Shown here: positions 17,719 through 27,752 of the stretch, piece after piece
How positions within the stretch are numbered: the first letter of the stretch is position 1
How the letters are laid out: every line of letters starts with the position of its first letter
Assembly (NCBI GenBank): GCA_965198755.1
Contig: OZ240673.1
Coordinates: forward strand, 3,844,001 to 3,908,000
Reading direction: 5' to 3'
Length of the DNA stretch: 64,000 nt
From: BOG-908 sp963692875
GTDB lineage: Bacteria; Pseudomonadota; Alphaproteobacteria; Acetobacterales; Acetobacteraceae
The notes under the pieces: generated by a model
Seen by the model: the letters and a program-made list of their open reading frames with translations, nothing else
Database searches by the model: none
Told to the model about the DNA's origin: nothing
Translations under genes and position numbers: made by a program

Positions 17719-20700
17719 ATGTCCGCCTTCTTCATCGACCGGCCGATCTTCGCCTGGGTCATCGGCCTCATCCTCATGCTCGTCGGCGGGGTGGAAATAT
17801 TCCAGCTGCCGATCGCGCAATGTCCGTCCATCGCGGCACCGCAGATCTCGATCACGGTGACCTATCCGGGCGCGTCCGCGCAGACGGTGGCGGATACAGT
17901 GGTTCGCCCCATCCAGCAGCAGCTCAACGGCCTCGACGGCCTGGAATACATCTCCTCCACCACCCAATCGAGCGGGGCGATGGAGATCGATGCGACGTTC
18001 AAGCAGGGCACGGACGTCAAACATCGCCCAGGTGCAGGTGCAGAATAAGCTATCACTGGCGGAAGCCGTGCTGCCGACGGAAGTCACGCAGCAGGGCATC
18101 CGGGTCACCAAAGCCACCAAGAGCTTCATGGTGGTCATCGGGTTCATCTCGGCCGACGGCAGCATGAACGCGCAGGACATCGCCGACTACGTCGCGTCCA
18201 ACGTGCAGGACTCCCTCAGCCGGATACCCGGCGTCGGCGACTACACGCTGTTCGGCGCCGAATACGCGATGCGGATCTGGCTCGACCCCGCCAAGCTCTA
18301 CAAGTACGCGTTGACCGTGGGCGATGTGACCACCGCGATAAGCGCTGAGAACATCCAGGTCTCATCCGGTGAAATAGGTGGCCTGCCGGCCAGCAAGGGG
18401 CAACGCCTGGACGCTACGATCATCGGCCCGACCCGTTACGAGACCCCGGAGCAATTCGAGAACATCCTGCTGAAGGTGAGCCTCACCGGTTCGCAGGTCT
18501 TACTGAAGGACGTCGCCCGCGTTGAACTGGGCGCGCAGATCTACTCGCCGACGGCCAAGATCAACCATGCACCGGCCGCGGCGATCGCGCTGAAACTCGC
18601 AGCCGGGGCCAACCAACTCGCGACCGAGTCCGCCGTTCGCGCCGAGCTGGCGGCGTTGCAGCCTTACTTCCCGCCGGGCCTGAAAATCGTCTACCCGCTC
18701 GATACCGAGCCGTTCATCACCCTGTCCATCACTGAAGTGGTTAAGACACTAATCGAGGCGATCGTCCTCGTGTTCGTCGTTATGTTCATCTTCCTGCAGA
18801 ATTTCCGCGCCACCTTGATCCCGACCATTGCCGTACCGGTGGTGTTGTTGGGCACGTTCGGCGTGCTGGCGGTCCTGGGCTACACCATCAACACGCTCAC
18901 CATGCTGGCGATGGTGCTGGCGGTAGGCCTGCTCGTGGACGACGCGATCGTCGTGGTGGAAAACGTCGAGCGGGTGATGGAGGAGGAAAAGCTCTCCCCC
19001 CGAGACGCAACGCGGAAATCCATGACGCAGATCACCGGCGCGCTGGTAGGCATAGCGCTGGTTCTGTCCGCGGTGTTCCTGCCGATGGCGTTCCTGGGCG
19101 GCTCGACCGGCGTGATCTACCGCCAGTTCTCCGTGACCATCGTCTCCGCGATGGTGCTTTCGGTGCTTGTGGCGCTGATCCTCACACCGGCCCTGTGCGC
19201 CAGCCTCTTGAAGCCGAAGAAGGAGGGGCCCAGCCAACGCCGTGGCCCGTTCGCCTGGTTCAACAAGGGCTTCGACTGGACCAACAAGCGCTACACCGGC
19301 GGTGTCGGCCGCATGATCGGCGGCTCGGCCTGGTCGATGCTGGGCTTCGTCATCATCGCCGGGATGATGGTGTTCTTCTTCGCAAAGCTGCCGACGGGCT
19401 TCCTGCCCGACGAGGACCAGGCGCTGGTGTTCGGACAGACGACCCTGCCGCCGGGCAGCACCGCGGAGCAGACCGATGCGGTGAACGAGCGTGTGATCGA
19501 GTACCTGCTGACATCGGAAAAGGCCAACGTCGCCACGGCCCTCTCGGTCGTCGGCTTCAATTTCGCCGGACAGGGACAGAACGCCGGCTTCCTCGTGATC
19601 AGCCTCAAGCCGTGGGCGGACCGGCCCTTGGCGTCGCAATCCGGTGCTGCGGTCGCGGCCCGGGTGACGCAGCATTTTGCGGACGCGCGGGACGCAATGA
19701 TCCTGACGTTCCAGCCGCCCGCGGTGCTGGAATTGGGTAACGCGTCCGGCTTCGATATGGAATTGATCGACAAGGGCAACGTGGGCCATGACAAGCTGCT
19801 TGCCGCGCGCAACCAATTGCTCGGCATGGCCGCGAGCGACCCAAGGGTGATGGCGGTCCGGCCGAACGGGATCGAGGACGCGTCGCAGTACAACTTGGTC
19901 ATTGATCATGCGAAAGCCAATGCGTTCGGCGTGACCACGGCCGACATCAACACCTTCGTCGAGGGAGCGCTGGGGTCGATCTACGTCAACCAGTTCCTGC
20001 GGGCAGGCCGGGTCAAGCAGGTCTATGTCCAGGGCGAGGATTATGCCCGCATGCTGCCGGACGATCTCGGCAAATGGTATCTCCGCAACAGCGCCAACGG
20101 GCTGGTGCCGTTCTCCTCGATAGCGACCGGCAAATGGCTGGTCGGCCCGCAGAACGTGCAGAACTATGATGGCTCCACCGCATACGAAATCCTGGGCGTC
20201 CCGGGACCCGGCGGCAGTAACGGCACGGCCATCGCCGCGATGCAGGAGATGGCGTCCAAGCTGCCGGCGGGTATCGGTTATGAATGGACGGGGCTGAGCT
20301 TCGAGGAGGTGCAGGCGGGATCGCAGACCACCGCGTTGTTCAGTATCTCCGGCGTCGTCATCCTGTTCTGCCTGGCGGCCCTTTATGAAAGCTGGGCGAT
20401 CCCCATCGCGGTGCTGCTGGTGGCGCCACTGGGCGTGGTCGGCGCGGTGATCGCGACCTCGATCCGCGGCCTGGACAATGACGTGTATTTCCAGGTGGGC
20501 CTGCTGACGACCGTGGGATTGGCGGTGAAGAACGCAATCCTGATCGTGGAATTCGCCAAGGAATTCCACGAGGAAGGCGCCACCCTGCGCGACGCGGCAC
20601 TTCAGGCCGCAAGGGAAAGGCTGAGGCCGATCCTCATGACATCCCTGGCCTTCGTCTGCGGCGTATTCCCGCTGGCGATCGCGAGCGGTGCGGGCGCCGC

Positions 20701-20866
20701 GGCGCGAACCGCGATCGGCACCGCAGTGGTAGGCGGGATGCTCACGGCGACTATCCTCGCGATCTTCTTCGTTCCCGTGTTCTTCGTCACCGTGCTCAGG
20801 TTGTTCAAGGTCAAGCCAAGAGTGAAGCACGACGATGTGCCGGTTCCGGTCGCGGCAACGGCTTAG
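17719..20866 (+). pseudogene. RND inner-membrane multidrug permease, interrupted by a one-base frameshift
   Basis: AcrB/MexB-type proton-driven drug exporter. The two frames together encode about 1,049 residues, the normal family length. Frame one (17719-18048) covers MSAFFIDRPIFAWVIG to TFKQGTDV; frame two resumes at NIAQVQVQNKLSLAEAVLP. The family consensus TFKQGTD-x-NIAQVQVQNKL shows the break is an extra A in the run at 18019-18021. Everything downstream is intact, including the membrane helices with GLLVDDAIVVVENVERVM and the C-terminal EFAKEFHEEG region. It may be a real inactivating mutation or a base-calling error; recoding at AAA is less likely. It is flanked by its adaptor and outer-membrane factor genes with gaps of 11 and 3 bases. 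Confidence 0.9.
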
Positions 20867-20869
20867 ATC

Positions 20870-22312
20870 ATGCGCAAACTCATCCTGGCTTCGACCATGC
20901 TGGCCGCGCTGACGGGCTGCAGCCTGATTCCTGATTACCTGCGCCCCGGCTTGCCCGTCCCAAATCGGTATCCCGTTGGTCCGGCCTTCACCGGTGCGGG
21001 CGCAGCGTCCGGCAGCGTGGCGGCCAGTGACCTGGGCTGGCGCGACTTCTTCATCGATCCGGTGATGCAGGACCTGATTGCCCTGGCCTTGGACAACAAC
21101 CGTGATCTGCGTGTCGCAGCGCAGAACGTTGCTGGCTCCTATGCCCAGTACGAGGTCCAGCACGCCGCATTGTTCCCGACGATCAATGCTGTCGGCAGTG
21201 CCAATTTCGCGCGCGAGGCGCCAGGCCAGGAGGGAACGCCCGAGGCCCTGCATCTCAATGCCTACAGCCTGGGTCTGAGCGCCGCTTCGTACGAGCTGGA
21301 CTTGTTCGGTCGGATCCGCAGCCTGAGCAAACAGGCGCAAGAGCAGTATTTCAGCTTAGCCGAGACGCGAAAGAGCACGCGGATCAGTCTGGTGGCGTCT
21401 GTAGCGTCGGAATATCTGGCATGGCTTGCCGATCGTGACTCCTTGCGGGTTTCGCAGTTGACGGCGAAGGCACAGGAGCAATCGTATGAGCTCTACAAAC
21501 TCCAGCTGGCCCAAGGTACGGGAACACTGCTCACCGTGTCGCAGGCTGAGTCGACCTTGCGGACCGCCGAGGCGAGCGTCGAGCAATATACCAGGCAGGT
21601 GGCTCAAGACCTCGATGAATTGGTGCTTCTGGTGGGGACCACGCTGCCGGACTCGCTGCAGACTCGCATGATGGCCCAGAGCGGATTGGTGGCGGAACCG
21701 GCGTTCCCGACGCTGCCGGCCGGGTTGCCATCGGACCTGTTGCAGCGCCGCCCGGATATTCTCGCGGCGGAGCACACCTTGCTGGCCGCCAACGCCAACA
21801 TCGGCGCCGCAAGGGCGGCGTTCTTCCCGTCCGTCACGCTGACCGGGAGCGGTGGCACCGCGAGCGGCGGCCTGACGAAGTTGTTCGGTGCGGGGACAAC
21901 GTCCTGGCTGTTCGAACCGCAAATCAGCGTCCCGATTTTTGATGCCGGAACGAACTTCGCCAATCTCGATTACGCCAAGGTTCAAAAAGAAATCGAGATC
22001 GCCAACTACGAGAAGTCCATTCAGTCGGCCTTCCACGACGTGTCGGACGCATTAGCCGGACGGGCGACCTACACGCGCCAGGTAGAGGCAGAAACGAAGC
22101 TCGTCGGCGCCGATCAGACCTACTACGACATATCAAAGATGCGGTCCGTCGCGGGAGCAGACACTTATCTGAACGTCCTCATAGCGCAAAACGCATTGTT
22201 CTCCGCGCAACTTACACTCGTCTCCCTGAATCTTTCTCGGCAGCAGAACTTTGTGACGCTGTTCAAGGCGCTTGGCGGCGGCTGGACCGATCGTGTCCAA
22301 GCACCTTCCTAG
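20870..22312 (+). CDS. RND outer-membrane channel lipoprotein (OprM/NodT type)
   Basis: A 480-residue TolC-like outer-membrane factor. Lipobox LTGC (Cys17) after a short signal peptide; then GWRDFFIDPVMQDLIALALDNNRDLRVAAQNV, the first family repeat, SYELDLFGRIRSLS, and the second repeat with GLPSDLLQRRPDILAAEHTL and ARAAFFPSVTLTGSGG. It forms the trimeric exit duct of the pump. Last gene of the tetR-MFP-RND-OMF operon, 3 bases after the permease stop. Confidence 0.93.
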   Translation: MRKLILASTMLAALTGCSLIPDYLRPGLPVPNRYPVGPAFTGAGAASGSVAASDLGWRDFFIDPVMQDLIALALDNNRDLRVAAQNVAGSYAQYEVQHAALFPTINAVGSANFAREAPGQEGTPEALHLNAYSLGLSAASYELDLFGRIRSLSKQAQEQYFSLAETRKSTRISLVASVASEYLAWLADRDSLRVSQLTAKAQEQSYELYKLQLAQGTGTLLTVSQAESTLRTAEASVEQYTRQVAQDLDELVLLVGTTLPDSLQTRMMAQSGLVAEPAFPTLPAGLPSDLLQRRPDILAAEHTLLAANANIGAARAAFFPSVTLTGSGGTASGGLTKLFGAGTTSWLFEPQISVPIFDAGTNFANLDYAKVQKEIEIANYEKSIQSAFHDVSDALAGRATYTRQVEAETKLVGADQTYYDISKMRSVAGADTYLNVLIAQNALFSAQLTLVSLNLSRQQNFVTLFKALGGGWTDRVQAPS

Positions 22313-22419
22313 GCCTCATCCGGTGGATGGCGCCAGCAGCAATGCGACGGAAGCGTAAGAGATTTCGGCCGAGCTTGTCTCATGACGAGAGGCCGCGAAA
22401 GATTCACGGGAGAGCCAAG

Positions 22420-23001
22420 ATGTCCGGGACTATCAGAGCCGACAGCCGCCTTGACGCGACACGGGAACAGAACCGGCCCTACGACGCAATCGCAAAAACG
22501 TTTCACTGGCTCGTGGCCGTGCTTATCGTCGCGCAGTTCGCGACCGAGCTGATCCCGGAAGACTGGGCGTCCAAGGGCGCGCTCAAGTCATGGCACGTAT
22601 CTATCGGGCCGAGCATCCTCGCGCTCATGCTTCTGCGCCTCGCCTGGCGCCTCACCCATCGGCCGCCGCTGGCGCCGGAGGACCTCTCACCCGGCCTGCG
22701 CCTGCTCTCGCGGGCGACGCACTGGTCGTTCTACGTCCTGCTGATCGTCTTACCGCTGCTTGGCTGGGTTGCGGCCTCGGGCTTCGGCGCGACGCCGTAT
22801 CTTTTCGGCCTCATCCCGCTTCCGGCGCTGATCGCCAAGGACAAGCCGACGGCCGAGGCGGTCGGCGGCGTGCACGGCCTGCTGGCCTGGGCGCTGCTCG
22901 CGTTGGTCTTCCTACACGTTGCCGGGGCGTTGTACCACTCGGTGGTCAAGCGCGACGGAGTAGTCGGCCGCATGCTGCCGGGCGGCTCCAGGAGCGGCTG
23001 A
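22420..23001 (+). CDS. Cytochrome b561-type di-heme membrane protein
   Basis: About 193 residues from ATG 22420 with GGGAGAG upstream; an earlier in-frame start at 22327 would add Arg/Lys-rich residues and is less likely. Four membrane helices with the expected heme-ligand histidines: AKTFHWLVAVLIVAQF, KSWHVSIGPSILALMLLR, THWSFYVLLIVLPLLGW and VHGLLAWALLALVFLHVAGALYH. Bacterial b561 proteins move electrons between quinol and periplasmic acceptors or superoxide. It stands alone about 100 bases after the efflux operon. Confidence 0.9.
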   Translation: MSGTIRADSRLDATREQNRPYDAIAKTFHWLVAVLIVAQFATELIPEDWASKGALKSWHVSIGPSILALMLLRLAWRLTHRPPLAPEDLSPGLRLLSRATHWSFYVLLIVLPLLGWVAASGFGATPYLFGLIPLPALIAKDKPTAEAVGGVHGLLAWALLALVFLHVAGALYHSVVKRDGVVGRMLPGGSRSG

Positions 23002-23039
23002 ATGCAGCTCTTGGCTGGCCAACCTTTTAGATCAGGATG

Positions 23040-23240
23040 GCGATGGACCGCTGTCGTATGATTCCCGTTCGCTTTTGCGGTGTACGCCTACGGCTTCGTG
23101 GTCGAACGCCTTTTCGCCTGGTTCAAACTGGAACCGTCGTTTGGCAAAGAACGTCGAAGCCGCCATTCCCTTGGCGAGCCTTCCTCTACGCTGAATCAGC
23201 TACCCTGATGCTACGAAGGCTTGCGTGTCGATCAATTTGT
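23040..23240 (+). pseudogene. C-terminal remnant of an IS5-family transposase
   Basis: In one forward frame the text reads YGFVVERLFAWFK, in another SATLMLRRL, which are the ends of the IS5/IS4-type DDE domain (typical WTVERLFAWFKNYRRL ... ATLMLLRRL). At least one frameshift and the loss of the N-terminal two thirds make it a relic. No flanking inverted repeat was found. Confidence 0.55.
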
Positions 23241-23241
23241 C

Positions 23242-23889
23242 CGAGACAGGCGCTGAGCCTGTCGTTGAATAATTATCTAATCAAGCCCAATGTCAGTTGA
23301 GTATGTTGGTGACATTGCCAACATTGGCCTCTCTGTCTTTTCGCAAGTAGCATGCGTGACGCGTCCGCAACTGTCACGGGGCAGCGCACCCGAGCTATTT
23401 GCCAGCGACGTCGGTGTCGCCCGACATGTTGCGAGGACGCCGAACCAAAGGCAGCTATTCCCTCGTGTTCCGCCCACCCTCTGTTTCCAGCGCCAATCTA
23501 TCGCTCATAAGGCGCGGCAATCGCCAACGGCCGGTCGCCAGGTGCGGCAATCGGCCCCAATTTGCTCTCAAGGGTGTAGAGCGCACGCTCGGCGAGGCGC
23601 AAGTGGCGGGGTCAGGCTTCGTCTAGCCGAGCTGTTGAAAGAGCGCCTGCAACAAGCGGAGAGCGAGGGGCTTGACACCGAGGATTAGTCCATGGCGCTG
23701 GCAAGACTTGCTCGCAAAAGATTCTACTTGGTCCCGATGACCGCCGTTCGAAGCTGCGGGCATTAAAATCCTAAGCCACCGAAATAGGTCGGCGCCGCAA
23801 CGCTTCCATTTCGAGTTGGCAAGACACTTTCGAGTTTGACCGATCCGCGCTTGCGAGCAACGCATCCGGTGAGCGAAGAGGTGCCTGTG
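23242..23889. other. Gene-free stretch between remnants
   Basis: Lower-GC sequence with short open frames on both strands and no recognisable protein. Probably debris left by the insertion and deletion events that also produced the IS5 and DUF4386 fragments on either side. Confidence 0.4.
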
Positions 23890-24012
23890 ATGATCGGTAG
23901 GGGCACCGTCTCGACCGGCGACTGGCAGCGGCGTCATGCGCGTTTTACTGGCGTCGCTCTTCTGGTTATCTGTCTCAGCGGAATTCTCCGCAACTCCCCT
24001 ATCGTATACTTG
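23890..24012 (+). pseudogene. N-terminal fragment of a DUF4386 protein
   Basis: The frame starting at ATG 23890 reads QRRHARFTGVALLVICLSGI, closely parallel to RYARVAGIALLLICLSGALS at the start of the intact DUF4386 protein encoded at 13.1-13.8 kb. After SPIVYLQ similarity stops and the frame becomes nonsense. A decayed paralogue. Confidence 0.55.
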
Positions 24013-24188
24013 CAGCTGTCCGTGGATTGTTCTAGCTGTCTGCCGTCGCGAAAAACGGCTTCTTGTGATTGGAGTTCATGCTCCGCAGGTCGCCGCTTAC
24101 ACGTTGTCCATGCCCAAGCGTGGTCAGCCAGCGTCTCCGAAACACCCACCAGCATCAGAAGTGCTGATGCGACGTTTGGAGCGCGAAC

Positions 24189-25328
24189 ATGCAACCAGCC
24201 ATCAGCATCGTCGGCGCGGGCCTGGGCGGCTTGACACTTGCCCGCGTCCTGCACCGGAACGGGATCGAAGCGACGATCTACGAGGCTGAGAGTTCACCGA
24301 CAGCGAGAAAGCAGGGGCACTTACTCGACATACACGAACAGAACGGCCAGTACGCGCTCAAGGAAGCCGGCTTGTACGAAGCTTTCCTAAAGCTCGTGCG
24401 GTTCGGCGAGGACGCCAAGCGCGTCGTGAACAAGGACGGGGTGATCCTGCTCGACAAGACGGGCGACCGCTCCTCCAAGCGACCGGAGGTCGATCGGGGC
24501 GAACTTCGGGCGTTGCTGATCGACTCACTTCCGGATCACACGATCCGTTGGAGTCACAGGGTCGTCAGCTTGACGCCGACTGGGAACGGCCGGCACGAGG
24601 TGGTATTCGCCAGCGGCGCTCGGACCACAGTTGACTTGCTCGTCGGCGCTGACGGCGCTTGGTCGAAGGTTCGGCCGCTCCTCTCTCACACCGCGCCGGA
24701 CTATTCCGGCACCTGCTTCATAGAAATCGCGCTTGCTGACGGCGACCCGCGCCAAGCGGCTTGCGTGGCGGCGATCGGCACGGGCACTCTCATGGCGGCG
24801 GCACCGGGTAGGGGCATCATCGCGCATCGCAGCGCCGATGGCAGTGTCGCGGGGTATGTGGCGCTGAACCAGCCCGAGGAGTGGGTCAGGTCTATCGATT
24901 TCAGCGATGCCCGCGCCGCATTGGCCTACATCGCGGAGCAATTCTCGGACTGGGCGCCGCACCTCATAAGCTTCATCACGGGCAGCATCGCCGACCCGAT
25001 CCCCCGTCCGATCTACGCGCTACCGGTCGGGCATGAGTGGGCTCGGCAGGCCGGCCTGACCTTGGTCGGAGATGCGGCGCACCTCATGTCCCCGTTCGCG
25101 GGTGAAGGAGCCAACCTGGCAATGTATGACGGTGCGGACCTCGGCCGAGCGATCATCGCCAATTCCGGCGATCCGGAGGCTGCCTTGGCCGCGTATGAGT
25201 ATGCCCTGTTTCCCCGCAGCCAGGACGTCGCGCGCAGGTCCGCGCAGAACTTGAAGCTGTTCTTTGGCGACAAGGCACCCAGCAGCGTGGTCGATCTGTT
25301 CAGTCAGTCTGGCGCAGCTGACGCATGA
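24189..25328 (+). CDS. TetX-like FAD-dependent monooxygenase
   Basis: A 379-residue class A flavin monooxygenase. FAD-binding motif VGAGLGGLTLARVL at residues 8-21, the NADPH/FAD DG motif GADGAWSKVRPLL, and the second FAD motif GDAAHLMSPFAGEGANLA near residue 295. Several blocks track TetX in particular: QGHLLDIHEQNGQ (TetX GGTLDLHKGSGQ), PEVDRGELRALLIDSL (PEINRNDLRAILLNSL) and EQFSDWAP (KEFSDWDE). TetX hydroxylates and inactivates tetracyclines, but homologues with other substrates are common. Its stop overlaps the start of an esterase gene (ATGA), so the two are coupled. Tetracycline activity is not shown by the sequence. Confidence 0.82.
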   Translation: MQPAISIVGAGLGGLTLARVLHRNGIEATIYEAESSPTARKQGHLLDIHEQNGQYALKEAGLYEAFLKLVRFGEDAKRVVNKDGVILLDKTGDRSSKRPEVDRGELRALLIDSLPDHTIRWSHRVVSLTPTGNGRHEVVFASGARTTVDLLVGADGAWSKVRPLLSHTAPDYSGTCFIEIALADGDPRQAACVAAIGTGTLMAAAPGRGIIAHRSADGSVAGYVALNQPEEWVRSIDFSDARAALAYIAEQFSDWAPHLISFITGSIADPIPRPIYALPVGHEWARQAGLTLVGDAAHLMSPFAGEGANLAMYDGADLGRAIIANSGDPEAALAAYEYALFPRSQDVARRSAQNLKLFFGDKAPSSVVDLFSQSGAADA

Positions 25329-26263
25329 GTACCATTCACTTGGTTGATCCGGCCGCGCGAGACGCGGTCGCTACCGTTGAAGCCCTCGATCCTGCGCGCG
25401 ACGGCGTCAGCAGGCTGCGTGCTGCGATGGCCGATCGATCTGTCGGCAACGCGCGCTCTGGGAAGGAGACCCTGATCGCTGGACTGGCCGATGCACCGGA
25501 CGTCCGCGTACTTATCTATCAACCGCAGCCGTCGGACGAGCTGTCACCTGCCGTTCTATCGCTGCACGGCGGCGGATTCATCGCCGGCACACCCGACAGC
25601 ATGGACGCTGCCCACGCCAAGCTGGCGAACGACATCGGCGCCATCGTCGTCGCGGTCGACTACCGGCTAGCGCCGGAAACTCCATTCCCGGGTCCGGTGG
25701 AGGATTGCTACATGGCTCTAGCCTGGCTGGTTGCCCAGGCCGAGGCGCTCGGCGTTGACCCCAGCCGGATCTCCATCCTCGGTCGAAGCGCCGGCGGCGG
25801 CCTCGGCGCTGCGCTGGCGCTTCTCGTTCGTGATCGGGGGAAATTCAGCCTGAAGGCGCAGTTCTTGATTTACCCGATGCTCGATTCCCGTACAGGTAGC
25901 GAAGATGCACCAGTCGACAATCCGACGACCGGAGAGTTCGTATGGACCCGCGCAGCCAACCGTTTCAGCTGGAACGCCCTTCGTGGCTCAAGCTTAATAC
26001 CGGCGGAACGCCTTGGACACTTCGCGCCGGCGCTTGCAAAGGACGTCGCGGGGCTGCCCGCAACGTTTATCGCCGTGGGCTCACTCGACTTGTTCCTCGA
26101 AGAGGACATGGCCTTCGCCCTGTGCCTCGCACGTGTCGGTGTCCCCGTCGAGGCGCATGTATACGCGGGTGGTGTCCATGGTTTCGACGCATTCCCAGGA
26201 GCCCTGACCGACAAGTTCAATGCTGATCTATACGCCGCCATGATGCGGTTTCTGCGCTGTTGA
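25325..26263 (+). CDS. Alpha/beta hydrolase of the hormone-sensitive lipase type
   Basis: A 312-residue esterase. HGGGFIAGTPDS (oxyanion-hole HGGG), nucleophile elbow GRSAGGGLG, acid region VGSLDLFLEED, and the catalytic His in YAGGVHGFD. Such enzymes cleave short-chain esters or lactones. The start codon overlaps the stop of the flavin monooxygenase gene, implying joint expression; a Baeyer-Villiger-like or hydroxylating step followed by ester hydrolysis would fit. Confidence 0.9.
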   Translation: MSTIHLVDPAARDAVATVEALDPARDGVSRLRAAMADRSVGNARSGKETLIAGLADAPDVRVLIYQPQPSDELSPAVLSLHGGGFIAGTPDSMDAAHAKLANDIGAIVVAVDYRLAPETPFPGPVEDCYMALAWLVAQAEALGVDPSRISILGRSAGGGLGAALALLVRDRGKFSLKAQFLIYPMLDSRTGSEDAPVDNPTTGEFVWTRAANRFSWNALRGSSLIPAERLGHFAPALAKDVAGLPATFIAVGSLDLFLEEDMAFALCLARVGVPVEAHVYAGGVHGFDAFPGALTDKFNADLYAAMMRFLRC

Positions 26264-26362
26264 TTGCTCTACGCTCATGAACGCAGGTAGGACACCATCT
26301 CCTCGCCCTTCGATTTATAAAAAGGACCGCTGGTTCTGAAGGAGGCGGCACCGCGTGGCGAG

Positions 26363-26560
26363 TTAGTTCGGGCTTAACGCCACCTTGCGCAACCGTGCGG
26401 CGCCGGCCCTTTTGGCGGCGATCAACTCGGCGCCCAACGCCGTCCACCGTGCAGCAACATCATGGCGGGATGCTTGCCATGCACGCGAACGAGCGCGGCC
26501 CAGAGCGCCAAATGGTCGTTGCCTCGATCCGGAGCAGAATCGTAGAAGCGTATTCCTGGT
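26363..26560 (-). pseudogene. DUF2493 (plasmid-type) gene remnant
   Basis: The minus strand reads NDHLALWAALVRVHGKHPAM plus MLLHGG in one frame and GAELIAAKRAGAARLRKVAL in the next, matching the DUF2493 signature (DRVHAKHPxMVLLHGG then GAELIAAKWADARGV). A frameshift separates the two halves and the ends are missing. DUF2493 genes are common on conjugative plasmids and their integrated relics. Confidence 0.55.
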
Positions 26561-26653
26561 CGCGGCCCTAAGGATCTCCGGGACTGCGTGTCGCTGCGCG
26601 TCCAAGCATCGCACTGGCAGACGTTCTGATGGTAAGGGCAGCACTCGAAACAT

Positions 26654-27253
26654 TCAACTAAAATTGCCTTCGTGCACTAGTTCGGCGAGAGGCAGACGTC
26701 CGCTGGGAACTTCGCGCCCTTGTAGGGCCTTGGGCAACGCGGCTGAATTCCCGATGCGCCCGACTGCATAAGCCGCCTCAACATGATGATGGGGCGGGGT
26801 GCGCAACACTTCGGCGGAACGGACATGGTCAAACCCATACATGCCGTGTGCGTGCCATCCCATTAGCCGCGCCTGCAGTGCGAAGTAGCCAGAAGCGGTG
26901 CCGGTGTCGTAGCTGTGCGTCGGCGCCGGAATGAGATCCACCGAACTCCGCGACTGCATAAATCCGTGCGAGACGAAGAACACCAAAGCCGAGGAATGTT
27001 GCGCCCAATCGCGATTGTTTCGCACGAGAAGATCAAGGAGCGGCAGCCACGCTCGCGTTTCCCGCCGCGCGTAAACAAACCGCCATGGCTGCATGTTGGA
27101 GGAGGAAGCGGCCCAGCGTGCAGCCTCCAGCATCGTCATCAGATCGGCTTCCGCAATCGGCTGTGGTCGAAATGCGCGGGGGGACAAGCGATCAAGGAAG
27201 AAAGGCTCGATAGGATGATCGGCGGTGCGGCCGTTCGCAGATGCTGCAATCAT
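26654..27253 (-). CDS. Nitroreductase-family flavoprotein
   Basis: A 199-residue FMN enzyme. RLSPRAFRPQPI near residue 25 is the family's R-S-x-R FMN-phosphate motif, followed by LEAARWAASSSNMQPWRFVY; the central HSYDTGTASGYFALQARLMG helix and the C-terminal VGRIG complete the fold. These proteins reduce nitro groups, quinones or enones with NAD(P)H. It overlaps the end of a DUF6640 gene by about 60 bases in another frame. Confidence 0.88.
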   Translation of the reverse strand: MIAASANGRTADHPIEPFFLDRLSPRAFRPQPIAEADLMTMLEAARWAASSSNMQPWRFVYARRETRAWLPLLDLLVRNNRDWAQHSSALVFFVSHGFMQSRSSVDLIPAPTHSYDTGTASGYFALQARLMGWHAHGMYGFDHVRSAEVLRTPPHHHVEAAYAVGRIGNSAALPKALQGREVPSGRLPLAELVHEGNFS

Positions 27254-27677
27254 GCCGCGCCGGATACGCAGGCGATGATAACGGCAGCGGATAGCAAAGC
27301 GCCAGAACGTACGTCACCAGCTGCTGTGGATTGAGGCCCAACGGCTGGGGAACGAACTCGCGGAAATCCGGGTCAATCCAAGCGGTGCCAGGGAAGAGCG
27401 GCGCTAACGCCATCGCCAGGAAATAGACGCCTGCTACCGCAGCAGCGATGAGGAACAGTGGCAGTGTGAGCGGCCCCACGGCGAAGAGAATGACAAGGGC
27501 CAGCGTGCCGAGGAATAAACCCAGCAACATCGTCTGGCCATTATGAAACTTTGCATGTGGCGGCAAAGCGGGATTGTAGAGATGCATTCGGGCGGTACGC
27601 GGCAGGACCGCATCGTATAGAAAGCCGCCGTAGTTATACACGGCAACTATCGCGACCATCCACTTGGCGATTTCCAT
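27192..27677 (-). CDS. DUF6640-like membrane protein
   Basis: A 161-residue protein with four hydrophobic helices: KWMVAIVAVYNYGGFLYDAV, then the loop HLYNPALPPHAKFHNGQTM, LLGLFLGTLALVILF, LFLIAAAVAGVYFLAMAL and a helix near residue 120-135. The PPHAKFHN loop is characteristic of DUF6640. The final 25 residues (PARHDCSICERPHRRSSYRAFLP) look out of frame and overlap the nitroreductase start, so a late frameshift may have lengthened it. Family function unknown. Confidence 0.7.
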   Translation of the reverse strand: MEIAKWMVAIVAVYNYGGFLYDAVLPRTARMHLYNPALPPHAKFHNGQTMLLGLFLGTLALVILFAVGPLTLPLFLIAAAVAGVYFLAMALAPLFPGTAWIDPDFREFVPQPLGLNPQQLVTYVLALCYPLPLSSPAYPARHDCSICERPHRRSSYRAFLP

Positions 27678-27752
27678 GACGTGGCTCCTCTGGATCTCGG
27701 CAATGGCACTTTCCGGAAGGACTAAGGTATCGATAAATTGCTGTTCGTTAGC

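Noticed and set aside
18749..21340. An 863-codon open frame on the minus strand opposite the RND permease
   Set aside because: It mirrors a clearly conserved gene, is rich in His, Arg, Gln and Asp, and has no motifs; a GC-rich antisense shadow.
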